NCBI GenBank assembly: GCA_031265435.1
Contig: JAISCR010000083.1
Location: 1 to 35,247, forward strand
Direction of reading: 5' to 3'
Source: Treponema sp.
Lineage (GTDB): Bacteria; Spirochaetota; Spirochaetia; Treponematales; Breznakiellaceae
DNA: 35,247 nucleotides
Shown here piece by piece: positions 14,310 to 22,722 of the stretch. The position numbers were made by a program, and so were the translations under genes. Below the pieces are notes generated by a model. That model searched no databases. It had not been told where the DNA came from and saw only the letters and a list, made by a program, of their open reading frames with translations. The first letter of the stretch is position 1. Each line of letters opens with the position of its first letter.

Positions 14310-16638
14310 AGGTTTTGGAGATGGAGGGAATGCCGGGTCCGGGTTTTCCCGGCGTACCGCGGCCCTTCATCTCCTTTTCCGCGGGGTATTCCGTTTCCTG
14401 GTAGAAGCCGTTTTTCCAGTTAAAGCGGCTGCACCCGGGCAGGGACAATCCTTTTTTTGCCGCCTTCATTATGTCCCTGTAATCCTTTTTTTTCAGGCTA
14501 TGGCCCGTGAGTGAAAAATCAAATATAAAACGGTGGAAATTCGCTTCCATGAGGAAGGGTATCTTGTCCACAATGGAAAAAGGTTGTTCGGGGATTACAA
14601 ACGAACCGCTTGGATCTTCCTTTCCGCCATTGTTGCTTTTCAGGGAAAACAGTTCATCCTTAAGGCCCGCAAATTCTCCAAAGCCGTAATGCGTTCCCAG
14701 ATCGGAACGGATACGGAAGAGGGGCGGCCAGGCAAAGACCGGCACAAAAACCGATGAGCGGATGCTTCTTTCCATGGTTTTTTCCAGGTTTTGCCTGTTG
14801 TTTTCCAGCGGCGAGACAACATAGCTTGCCCCCAGAGAGGATACAAAGGCCGCCGCCCAGCGGTTAAATGTATAAAGCCAGGGCCCGGCGATAAGAACCT
14901 TTCCGGCCCCGGTATCCCGGAACAGGGAAAAATGCCCCGGATTATTCAACATGAAGAAACGGTACCCTTTTCCCGAAAGAAGAGCCGCGGCTTCGCCAAG
15001 GAAGGCTTCTTCCGATTGAGGAAAGAAAGGATCCAGGGTCAGGATGATCTCTTCCGGTTTGAAAGGCAGGGGCTGTTTATTTTCGATAAGACGGGCAAAG
15101 GTCTTCCGGTTCAGGGAAAGAATGAGCTTGACCGGTTTATCTGATTGTACAATGTACATATCTTCTATTCCGGAAACCACAACATAGAAACCCGCCGGTA
15201 AAGAACTTTGACCCATTCGCCTTCCGGCAGCATGTTCCGGTAAAACATTCCCGGGATTGTTTTCTTTGGTTTGAGCAGGCGGGGCGCTTTCCTGTCCGGG
15301 TTTCCGTTTATAGGGATCCAGATTCCTGGGAATCACTTGGGCATAACGCTTTGACATCGTCCTGGTTTGTGTCAGATAAACCAAATCCCCTGTTTCAAAT
15401 CCTTCGGGCACAGAAAGCCAGTATGATTGGCCCTGTTCATCCGCTTCTTCAACAGAAGTAAGTTTATGGGAGAGCCGCATGGAATCGTCGGCCTTGTGAA
15501 GCCGGATGGAATCTCCGGCAGCAGGCATCGGAGTTCCGTTTCCGGGGCCAAGGAGGGCCCGTCTTTTTTCTCCGGAACCTTTTATTTTGAGAATTGCCCC
15601 CAAATTTATGCCTGTTCCTCCGCTCTGGGCCGGATTAAGCCAATCTATCGCTTCAGGTTTTGGCGAGTCCGATTCAAACAGATACCTGGTCTTGGAACGG
15701 GCAAAATCGTTTTTCAGAATATTTCGGGCTTCATGGATCGCATTTTCGACACCATCGTTTTTTAACATACCATCGGTATTTATCGAATCAAATAGATTTG
15801 AATTGAGCACCGCATCGATTATACGGCGGTATGCGGCAGTTACCGCCCCCACATACTCGGCGCTTTTCATGCGGCCTTCAATCTTGAAGGAGCCTACACC
15901 CGCACGTGCCAGATCGGGGATCTTTTCCAGAAGTTCAAGATCTGATGGACTAAAGTAGTATCCCTGTTCGTTATCCTGCCGGTAAATTCTGCGGCAGGCC
16001 TGGGTACACATACCCCTGTTGGCCGACTTCCCTCCCAGATAACTTGAAAAAAGGCAGAGTCCCGAAACCGAGATACACAGCGCGCCGTGGACAAAACATT
16101 CCAGTTCAAGGTTGGTATTGGCCCGGATATTCCGGATTTCTTCCAGACCGAGTTCCCTGGCAAGGACTACACGGGAAACTCCGTAACGCGAGAGGGCATT
16201 GGCTCCCCGGCCGGAGGCAATGTTCATCTGGGTGGAAGCATGGAGCTTTAGGGAAGGAAAATTATCCTGTACCATCTTGAGGACTCCAAAGTCCTGTACA
16301 ATGAGGGCATCGGGCCCAATGCCGGAAAGGTAGCGGAGCAGCTGGTACATCCGGTCTCCTTCACGCTGTTCAAAAACCGTATTTACCGTTACATAGACTT
16401 TCTTTCCCATGCGGTGAATATTTTTCAGGGCCCCTTCAAACTGGGAAAAGGCGAAATTGGCGCTCCTCATCCGGGCATTGAAGCTTTTGAGCCCCAGATA
16501 TACCGCATCGGCCCCTTCGCCGATGGCGGCGTCAAGCGCTTCGGGGGAACCCGCGGGAGCCAGAAGTTCAAGTTTATGCGTGAGACTTCGTTTCATGGTG
16601 GATTCGGTTTTTAAGCTTAGCTCTTCCGGTTTTGCCAT
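14299..16638 (-). CDS. U32-family protein (RlhA/TrhP-like, likely RNA hydroxylation)
   Basis: 779 residues from ATG 16638. The N-terminal barrel reads LELLAPAGSPEALDAAIGEGADAVYLG, then FNARMRSANFAF. The family signature ELECFVHGALCISVSGLC with a following NRGMCTQACR supplies four Cys, which in studied relatives hold a 4Fe-4S cluster. Formerly called peptidases, members such as TrhP and RlhA act in tRNA or 23S rRNA hydroxylation. Residues 330-470 (SGGTGINLGAILKI, GDLVYLTQT) look like the extra domain of longer members. The remaining 300 residues are less typical and make the protein longer than RlhA. A start at 16683 would run into trxA, and ATG 16596 lacks support, whereas 16638 is 6 nt from TATACT. 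Target RNA unknown. Confidence 0.83.
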   Translation of the reverse strand: MAKPEELSLKTESTMKRSLTHKLELLAPAGSPEALDAAIGEGADAVYLGLKSFNARMRSANFAFSQFEGALKNIHRMGKKVYVTVNTVFEQREGDRMYQLLRYLSGIGPDALIVQDFGVLKMVQDNFPSLKLHASTQMNIASGRGANALSRYGVSRVVLARELGLEEIRNIRANTNLELECFVHGALCISVSGLCLFSSYLGGKSANRGMCTQACRRIYRQDNEQGYYFSPSDLELLEKIPDLARAGVGSFKIEGRMKSAEYVGAVTAAYRRIIDAVLNSNLFDSINTDGMLKNDGVENAIHEARNILKNDFARSKTRYLFESDSPKPEAIDWLNPAQSGGTGINLGAILKIKGSGEKRRALLGPGNGTPMPAAGDSIRLHKADDSMRLSHKLTSVEEADEQGQSYWLSVPEGFETGDLVYLTQTRTMSKRYAQVIPRNLDPYKRKPGQESAPPAQTKENNPGNVLPEHAAGRRMGQSSLPAGFYVVVSGIEDMYIVQSDKPVKLILSLNRKTFARLIENKQPLPFKPEEIILTLDPFFPQSEEAFLGEAAALLSGKGYRFFMLNNPGHFSLFRDTGAGKVLIAGPWLYTFNRWAAAFVSSLGASYVVSPLENNRQNLEKTMERSIRSSVFVPVFAWPPLFRIRSDLGTHYGFGEFAGLKDELFSLKSNNGGKEDPSGSFVIPEQPFSIVDKIPFLMEANFHRFIFDFSLTGHSLKKKDYRDIMKAAKKGLSLPGCSRFNWKNGFYQETEYPAEKEMKGRGTPGKPGPGIPSISKTSKS

Positions 16639-16644
16639 TTTTCC

Positions 16645-16652
16645 AGTATACT
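16645..16652. promoter_or_regulatory. Palindromic AGTATACT serving as -10 for both U32 (-) and trxA (+)
   Basis: AGTATACT is its own reverse complement. On the plus strand TATACT (16647-16652) is followed by six bases (GAAAGC) and ATG 16659. On the minus strand TATACT (16645-16650) is followed by six bases (GGAAAA) and ATG 16638. Only 20 bases separate the two starts. No good -35 is visible on either strand within the neighbouring genes. Confidence 0.5.
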
Positions 16653-16658
16653 GAAAGC

Positions 16659-16982
16659 ATGAGTAACGGAATAGATTTAACAAACGATAATTTTGAGACG
16701 GAAGTTCTCAATGTTCCTGTACCGGTTTTGATTGATTTTTGGGCTTCCTGGTGCGGCCCCTGCAAGATGATAGGCCCCTTCATTGATCAGCTTGCCGGTG
16801 AATATGAGGGAAAAGTCAAGATTTGCAAGGTAAATGTAGACGAACAGGGAGAGCTTGCCGGCCGTCATGGAGTGGTCTCCATCCCCACGCTGGTTGTCTA
16901 TGACAAGGGAAACCCCGTCCGCCGGCAGGTAGGAGCCCTCCCCAAGAACGCCATCGAAAACCTTTTCAAGGATCTCGTGTAA
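16659..16982 (+). CDS. trxA: Thioredoxin
   Basis: 107 residues, the usual thioredoxin length. The active site is WCGPC (Cys32 and Cys35) in FWASWCGPCKMIGP, the cis-Pro lies in VVSIPTLVVY, and Asp26 (IDFWAS) is in place. It reduces protein disulfides in the cytosol with electrons from thioredoxin reductase, which is not in this window. The start shares a palindromic -10 with the divergent U32 gene and has no ribosome binding site, although GAAAG stands just before ATG. Confidence 0.96.
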   Translation: MSNGIDLTNDNFETEVLNVPVPVLIDFWASWCGPCKMIGPFIDQLAGEYEGKVKICKVNVDEQGELAGRHGVVSIPTLVVYDKGNPVRRQVGALPKNAIENLFKDLV

Positions 16983-17023
16983 GATAGTTTCTTTTCCGGG
17001 TATATTGAAAAAGCCTCCGCAAA

Positions 17024-18049
17024 CTACTCAAAACGCTTGGGGTTGTTCGGCCCTCCGGGGGTAGCCGCTCCGGTAGCGCAAATATACCAGTCTGCCGCAG
17101 TGTTGGTGTCCGCCGCCGTTTCGATTCGGGACAGGCTTCGGGTCATGGCGGTTTTAAGATTGTAGCTTATTACCGCGTCCTGTGGGCCGGGAATCTTTCC
17201 CGATGCCGATTTCCAGGCTCCCTGTTTGTGGAGGAATTCCGCCGCCTCGACAAAATGTTCTTTTGACCACCACGCATCGGGATTTTCACTGAGCATTATA
17301 CCGTCTATTACCTTATCATCCTGATCGAGAAAATAAATCGCATCGGTTTTGTGGATCAGTTTCTCTGTTCCGGGAATCCAGATATCCCTGGCTCCCGCTA
17401 TAGCGTCGGTTCCGGGTGATTCTTCCAGATCGGAACCCAGTTCATCCAGAGAGGCAGCCTCGATCTTCCTCAGGTGAATGAGGATATATTCCCCTTCGGT
17501 TACTTCCATCCGGGAAAATTCGTAGACGAGCGGCCTTTTGGTATAACCGGCAATCATCAGCCGTACCGCCCCCATGTCGCCCTCAGACAAAGTATGGAGT
17601 TCGATAAATTCAGCCTTGGGTTTTGAATATTCGGTACGTATCTCCGTAATGAGAAAAGACGGAATCCGGTCATTCCGGGCCCGGAAAGGAATAAGAACAT
17701 TGAGGGTATTACCCCATTCGTCCTCCACCAAAAGATCCGCAGTAAATTTGTCTCCGGGAGAAGCCGCTTCCTGCAGCATTACCTGGAGTACCTTTCCTTC
17801 AACGGCGGCTTCGACCTTTAATGCCGGAGAAAAATTAAGGGAAACAAGCTTTACCGGCATTGAAAACTGAAAGTCGATCTCGAGACCCGACACAGGTTTA
17901 CAGTCGATAAACACCGGAGACAGGGAACTTCCCCCCGAACTGCCCGCTGCCGGAACCGCCTCTTCGATAAGCGACTCCCCGGTGGAACAGGAGCAGGCGG
18001 GAAAGAACAGGATCAGCGTCAATAGGCCAAGTCCAAATAGTTTGTTCAT
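17024..18049 (-). CDS. Lipoprotein with lamin-tail-like domain
   Basis: 341 residues from ATG 18049, which has a strong ribosome binding site (GGCGGAGG). The signal ends LTLILFFPACSCS, with the likely lipidated Cys at PAC. Residues 100-155 are a beta domain. Residues 160-341 read SFLITEIRTEYSKPKAEFIELHTL, then GEYILIHL, DGIMLSENPDAW, and near the end TRSLSRIETAADTNTAADWYICATGAATPGGPN. That start and the 'dt...aadW......tpG.pN' end are typical of lamin-tail domains on secreted bacterial proteins. Probably an envelope protein with a binding or structural role. The gene lies 61 bases after the DHS-like gene in the same direction and may be cotranscribed, but it has its own ribosome binding site. 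Confidence 0.8.
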   Translation of the reverse strand: MNKLFGLGLLTLILFFPACSCSTGESLIEEAVPAAGSSGGSSLSPVFIDCKPVSGLEIDFQFSMPVKLVSLNFSPALKVEAAVEGKVLQVMLQEAASPGDKFTADLLVEDEWGNTLNVLIPFRARNDRIPSFLITEIRTEYSKPKAEFIELHTLSEGDMGAVRLMIAGYTKRPLVYEFSRMEVTEGEYILIHLRKIEAASLDELGSDLEESPGTDAIAGARDIWIPGTEKLIHKTDAIYFLDQDDKVIDGIMLSENPDAWWSKEHFVEAAEFLHKQGAWKSASGKIPGPQDAVISYNLKTAMTRSLSRIETAADTNTAADWYICATGAATPGGPNNPKRFE

Positions 18050-18110
18050 GATGAACCTCCGCCTTTTATAGGGTGCGCTGCTGTGAATTGCTTCAATGAA
18101 AAGAGAATTT

Positions 18111-19223
18111 TTATGCCTTTTTTTCAAGGACCCGGTACAGGGCGGTGAAGAAATACCGGTTGTCACTTTGAATGTAATCAACAGGACAGCCCATGCGGTT
18201 AAAGGTCTTCATAAACCTGAGGTAATAGGCGGGGTTGTCCATGGGAGGTTCTCCTTTTGACCAATCCCATGATGACTCCTGAATATCCGCCACATGAATG
18301 GCACAGTCCCGAATAGTGCCCGCTCCACCCGCGGCATTCCTGGCCATGGAAAGGGCTTTTTCAAAAATCATGGGCGACATTACCGCCGAGCCCACCGAAA
18401 GATAAACCCCGCCCTGCAGCTTCTCCACGCCGGCAGCGTATTCCAGAAAATCCCGTTCGGCACAGCGGCCCACAGCCGCCCCCCGGTTTGCCCGGTGGGT
18501 GTAAATAATATCGTGACCGAACATGGGATGACAGGTGAAGGGTCTTCCCGCTTCACCGGCGGCGGCAAGAACACTGTAGGACTTCCAGGGATGCTTTACG
18601 GAAAGAAAACCCGGGGGAATATTGAGTGTTTCGATAAGCTCGTAAAAATCCAGAGCCGCAGACGCCCGGGCCGCTCCATCGGCGCCGCCGCTATTTTCCG
18701 CTTTTAGAAAATTTCCGGCGGCATCGAGAAGCTCTTTCCTTTCGGGGATGAGAAGGCCGTCTTTCAGGATCATGGAGCCTACAGAGGCGCCGTAACCGAG
18801 GCCCTCCCAGGCGCCGGTCGCCAGGGCCAGATTGATGTAAAGGCCGGTCTCTTCCCAGGTACCGAAGCGGCCGATAGCGATGTTTTCCCGTACGTCTTCG
18901 CTGCTCTTCCCCTGGAAGGCGAATTCCCAGTCGTGAATCACCGCGGCGCCGTTGGCCGCCAGGTGGGTAAACCAGCCTTTTTTCAGCATGACGCCCAGAA
19001 GCCGTCCCAGGCCGTTTTTGATGGCGTGGGCCCCCGAGGCGCAGATAACCGACGCGCCCTTTTTACGGGCGGCGACTATTTCACCGGCGATTTTTTCCGC
19101 CTCTTCCGCCAGAGCCGGGGGAACAGTGCCCCTTTCCGCCTCTTCCGCGGCGGCCTCAATTTCAACTTTGCTGTACCGTTCTTTTATGGGGCTGCTGGTA
19201 ATCCGGGAACGATCGAATTTCAT
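18111..19223 (-). CDS. Deoxyhypusine-synthase-like conserved protein
   Basis: 370 residues with no signal peptide. The centre reads VICASGAHAIKNGLGRLLGVML, then HLAANGAAVIHDWEFAFQGK and SEDVRENIAIGRFGTWEETG. Later come RPFTCHPMFGHDIIYTHR, RGAAVGRCAERDFLEYA and LQGGVYLSVGSAVMSP. I recall this set of motifs from a bacterial family often labelled deoxyhypusine-synthase-like (an NAD-binding Rossmann-type fold) and found near sugar kinases. It should not make hypusine here, as bacteria lack eIF5A. Two bases separate it from the kinase-HAD gene, so they are tightly coupled. A role in the same sugar-phosphate route is inferred from position. The reaction is unknown to me. Confidence 0.7.
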   Translation of the reverse strand: MKFDRSRITSSPIKERYSKVEIEAAAEEAERGTVPPALAEEAEKIAGEIVAARKKGASVICASGAHAIKNGLGRLLGVMLKKGWFTHLAANGAAVIHDWEFAFQGKSSEDVRENIAIGRFGTWEETGLYINLALATGAWEGLGYGASVGSMILKDGLLIPERKELLDAAGNFLKAENSGGADGAARASAALDFYELIETLNIPPGFLSVKHPWKSYSVLAAAGEAGRPFTCHPMFGHDIIYTHRANRGAAVGRCAERDFLEYAAGVEKLQGGVYLSVGSAVMSPMIFEKALSMARNAAGGAGTIRDCAIHVADIQESSWDWSKGEPPMDNPAYYLRFMKTFNRMGCPVDYIQSDNRYFFTALYRVLEKKA

Positions 19224-19225
19224 TT

Positions 19226-21196
19226 TTACTCCCAGCCACAGAGACGGGCAAGTTCACCGGCCCAGGAAAAATCGGGGATGAGTACATCCGCGCCGCTGAG
19301 GATCAGCCGTTCACGCTTGACCGCATTGCGGCCATAGCGGCGCTTTTCGTCGCTCAGTACGCCCACGGCAAAGAGGCCGGCTTTTCTCGCCTCCCGCATT
19401 TCCACAGGGCCATCGCCGAAAACCACAACCTGACCCTGGCCGGCAGGAAACTTCGTTTCCCGCTCGGTTGAATTTTTAAGCCCGGCGGCATTGATTTCGG
19501 TGATGATGTTCCGTATGACGATCTTTTTCGGATCGTTTTTGATGTCCCCCACGGAACCCCGTATACCGCCGTTAAAAAGCCCGGCGTAACCGAGAAGCTC
19601 GGCTTCCCGGCGGACGTCTTCTTCGTCGGTACCACTGGCGAGGTAGAGCTTTGTTCCGGCCGCGGCGAGTTTTTTGAGAAAGTCCACGGCTCCCTTGACG
19701 GTGAGGTCTTCTATTGAAAGCCTGCCCGATTCAAGGCCGGCAAGGCGTTTTTCCATGGAGGCAAGAAGGGCTTGATTGTAAACAGCCTTGTATTCTTCGG
19801 GAGAGAGAATGTCTTCTTTTTTTACCTTCCCGAATAAGAGAACCATGTCCCGCAGCCGGTACATCTGGGCCAGGGTCTGAACACCGGTGGTTTTTTCGAT
19901 GAGGACAGAAACGGCGTCCCCTATGCGGGAGAGTTCTTCCGCTTTTGGAACATCACTTTTCTTTGAAGAACCGGAACGGCTTATCCTGCCCAGGACGGCG
20001 TCAATCATTACGGTGTACATCACTTCTTCCCAGCCCTGGCGCAAAACCGAAATAGTGCCGTCATGATCGAAAATTGCCGCTTCAGGATAAGAGCGGCGCC
20101 CTCCGGCAGGCATAGAATCATTGGCAATAATTTCAATTTCCGTATCGCCGGAAAAACGCTCAAGGCTTTCATCCCGGGCAAGGCGGGAATTGTAGTTGAA
20201 GTCCCCTTCTTCTGCCAGGGCTATGACCTCTTCCTCAGTAGGATGGCCGGTTTCAAAAAGTTTCCCCAGGGAAACTCCGGCCGAAAAAGTTCCTATGAGG
20301 GCGGCGTCTTTGAGGGGAAGCCCCGCTCCCAGGGCGGTAACAAGCCCGGCCAGGAATGCGTCCCCCGCACCAACTATGTCGATTTCCTTTGTAAAATGAA
20401 GGCTGTTGAATTGGGAACAACCCGATTCATCCTGGGCAAGGGCGCCGTCTTTGTCCAGGGTAATCACCACCGGAAGGCCCCAGTGCTCATAGAGACGTTT
20501 TACCGCAAAATACGGATCCGCCGCGTCTTTGGCCGGCACACCTTGAACCTCCAGAATTGCGGCAGCTTCACCGCGGTTGAGTTTGTGTATAGTGAAATTA
20601 TAGCGGCTGTTGAGTTTTCTGCAGTCTGAAAACCAGAGAACCTTATCCCGGTTTTTTTCGATGAGGGCGGCGAGTTTTTCCTGAAAATACGGTGAGTGCA
20701 GTCCCGAAGGAACCTGTTCGTTTACAACCACGCAGTCGTATTCACCCAGCCTGGACTTTAACAGTTCCAAAAGAATGTCCACCGTTGTATTTTTGGGACG
20801 GTTGTTATTCCCCATGTCATAACGGGGAAGCTCTTCCCGGCCCAGGTATATCTTGTGGAATACATGGGTCTGCCAGTCTTCATCCTGGGTAAGAATGCCC
20901 GAAACGCCAATGCCCTTCCCGGCAAGAAGATCCAGAACTATTCCACCCCAGCAGTCGTTTCCGGCAATGCCGTAAAGGTCAACTTTCCGGGCGCCCAGAC
21001 TTGCGCAGTTGGCCGCGGTATTACAGGCGGCGCCGAGATCCGTCTTCGACTGAAAAACAGAATAGGACTGAAGCCCGGTTTCCGCGGAAATTTCGGCGCC
21101 TCCGGTTCCGGTAAGGTAGTAAAGATCCAGGCAAACATCCCCAATAACGGCGATGGAAGGAGGGTTTTTATACGGGAAAAAGCTGTGTATATCCAT
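19226..21196 (-). CDS. PfkB-family sugar kinase fused to HAD phosphatase
   Basis: 656 residues in two halves. Residues 14-330 are a PfkB kinase close in style to the HldE/RfaE kinase domain: IAVIGDVCLDLYYLTGTG, LGAACNTAANCASLGARKV, and the anion-hole/base motif DIVGAGDAF (Asp279 as base). Residues 372-656 are a HAD hydrolase: DHDGT with Asp377 and Asp379, a helical cap of about 130 residues, KLYLASGTDEEDVRREA, and VVFGDGPVEMREARKAG. A kinase joined to a phosphatase suggests that one protein adds a phosphate at one position and removes one elsewhere, as HldE-kinase and GmhB do in ADP-heptose synthesis; this is inference. No nucleotidyltransferase domain is present. It lies 19 bases after gnd. 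Confidence 0.85.
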   Translation of the reverse strand: MDIHSFFPYKNPPSIAVIGDVCLDLYYLTGTGGAEISAETGLQSYSVFQSKTDLGAACNTAANCASLGARKVDLYGIAGNDCWGGIVLDLLAGKGIGVSGILTQDEDWQTHVFHKIYLGREELPRYDMGNNNRPKNTTVDILLELLKSRLGEYDCVVVNEQVPSGLHSPYFQEKLAALIEKNRDKVLWFSDCRKLNSRYNFTIHKLNRGEAAAILEVQGVPAKDAADPYFAVKRLYEHWGLPVVITLDKDGALAQDESGCSQFNSLHFTKEIDIVGAGDAFLAGLVTALGAGLPLKDAALIGTFSAGVSLGKLFETGHPTEEEVIALAEEGDFNYNSRLARDESLERFSGDTEIEIIANDSMPAGGRRSYPEAAIFDHDGTISVLRQGWEEVMYTVMIDAVLGRISRSGSSKKSDVPKAEELSRIGDAVSVLIEKTTGVQTLAQMYRLRDMVLLFGKVKKEDILSPEEYKAVYNQALLASMEKRLAGLESGRLSIEDLTVKGAVDFLKKLAAAGTKLYLASGTDEEDVRREAELLGYAGLFNGGIRGSVGDIKNDPKKIVIRNIITEINAAGLKNSTERETKFPAGQGQVVVFGDGPVEMREARKAGLFAVGVLSDEKRRYGRNAVKRERLILSGADVLIPDFSWAGELARLCGWE

Positions 21197-21215
21197 GGTT
21201 TAATGACCAATAGCA

Positions 21216-22682
21216 CTACACAGTATACGTTGTTGCGCTGGTGGAACCGCCGTGTCCGGTCCAGTCGGTGTGGAAGAACCGGCCCTGGGTTTTGTCTACC
21301 CGTTCATAGGTGTGGGCGCCGAAATAATCCCTCTGGGCCTGCAGAAGGTTTGCCGGAAGCCGTTCGCTGCGGTAGCTGTCAAAGTAGGCAAGGGCGCTGC
21401 TCAGGGCCGGAACAGGTATACCGCTGCCAATCGCCGCGGCGCAGACTCTCCGCCACGAACCCTGCGCTTGTTCTATCAGCTCGATAAAGTAGGGATCGAG
21501 AAGCAGGTTTTCGAGTTCCCTGTTGCGCTCAAAGGCTTCTTTTATTTTTCCCAGAAAGCTTGAACGGATGATGCAGCCGCCTCTCCACATGAGGGCGATG
21601 CCGCCGTAGTTTAAGTTCCATTTGTGTTCCCTGGCCGCTTCCCGCATCAAAAGATAGCCCTGGGCATAGGACACGATCTTGGAAGCGTAAAGGGCCTGCC
21701 TAAGGTCTGCGATAAGACCTTCCTGGTTCTCAGGCGGGATAATTTTTGGCCCTGTAAGGATTTTGCTTGCCCGGACTCTTTCTTTTTTGGCGGCGGAGAG
21801 ACAGCGGCCGAAAACCGCTTCCGTTATGAGTGTAAGGGGAACACCGAATTCCAGGGCCGCAATACCTGCCCACTTGCCTGTCCCTTTCTGCCCCGCGGCA
21901 TCAAGGATCTTTTCCACCAGAGGCTGACCATCTTCATCGTTATAGGCCAGAATGTCCCTGGTTATTTCGATGAGGTAGCTGTTAAGCACTCCCTGATTCC
22001 AGACGGAAAAAATAGTGTGCATCTGGGGGTAGGAGAGACGCAAAAGCCGCCGCATGATGTCGTAGATTTCGCAGATAAGCTGCATGTCTCCGTATTCAAT
22101 GCCGTTGTGAACCATTTTAACAAAGTGACCCGCGCCGTTTTCCCCTACCCAGTCGCAGCAGGGAACAGGCGTTCCACCCGGCACTTCTTCAATTTTTGCG
22201 CTTATGGCCTGCAAAATCGGTTTGACCAGGGGCCAGGCGGCAGGCGAACCGCCGGGCATAATGGAAGGGCCGGTAAGGGCGCCTTCTTCACCACCGGAAA
22301 CCCCCGTACCGATGTAGAGGAGTCCCCTGGATTCTATATAAGCAGTTCGGCGTATGGTATCGTGATAGTTTGAATTCCCGCCGTCAATGATGACGTCTCC
22401 CCGTTCAAAAACCTGCAAAAGCTGTTCGATGGTATCATCTACCGCCTGCCCGGCCTTTACCATGATCATGACCTTTCTGGGTCTTTCCAGGGCCTGGGCC
22501 AGTTCTGCTATACTATGGCAGGGAAAGATTTTCTTTTTCGCCGCCCGGCCTTTTACAAAATCATCCACCTTCGAAACAGTCCGGTTAAACACCGCTACGG
22601 AAAAGCCCTTGTTTTCCATGTTGAGCACGAGATTTTCTCCCATCACCGCAAGCCCGATCAATCCAATGTCCGCCTTTGCCAT
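21216..22682 (-). CDS. gnd: 6-phosphogluconate dehydrogenase (decarboxylating)
   Basis: 488 residues from ATG 22682, which follows the ribosome binding site AGGTGA. The N-terminal NADP fold reads ADIGLIGLAVMGENLVLNM. The middle has the signature IGTGVSGGEEGALTGPSIMPGG and the catalytic Lys/Asn segment KMVHNGIEYGDMQLICE. The end is HTYERVDKT then FHTDWTGHGG, as in the 470-490-residue long form. The enzyme converts 6-phosphogluconate to ribulose 5-phosphate, CO2 and NADPH. It is the first gene of the operon with the kinase-HAD and DHS-like genes, which may draw on the pentose pool it creates (inference). Divergent from tag with overlapping -10 elements (TATACT and TATAAA on the minus strand; TATAGT on the plus strand). 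Confidence 0.96.
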   Translation of the reverse strand: MAKADIGLIGLAVMGENLVLNMENKGFSVAVFNRTVSKVDDFVKGRAAKKKIFPCHSIAELAQALERPRKVMIMVKAGQAVDDTIEQLLQVFERGDVIIDGGNSNYHDTIRRTAYIESRGLLYIGTGVSGGEEGALTGPSIMPGGSPAAWPLVKPILQAISAKIEEVPGGTPVPCCDWVGENGAGHFVKMVHNGIEYGDMQLICEIYDIMRRLLRLSYPQMHTIFSVWNQGVLNSYLIEITRDILAYNDEDGQPLVEKILDAAGQKGTGKWAGIAALEFGVPLTLITEAVFGRCLSAAKKERVRASKILTGPKIIPPENQEGLIADLRQALYASKIVSYAQGYLLMREAAREHKWNLNYGGIALMWRGGCIIRSSFLGKIKEAFERNRELENLLLDPYFIELIEQAQGSWRRVCAAAIGSGIPVPALSSALAYFDSYRSERLPANLLQAQRDYFGAHTYERVDKTQGRFFHTDWTGHGGSTSATTYTV

Positions 22683-22722
22683 AGTCACCTCTTTATAGTA
22701 GTATATGGGAAGGAGAATCATT

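Noticed and set aside
16639-16683. Upstream start of the U32 gene at 16683
   Set aside because: It would overlap the start of trxA, and the added residues lack family similarity. ATG 16638 fits the -10 spacing.
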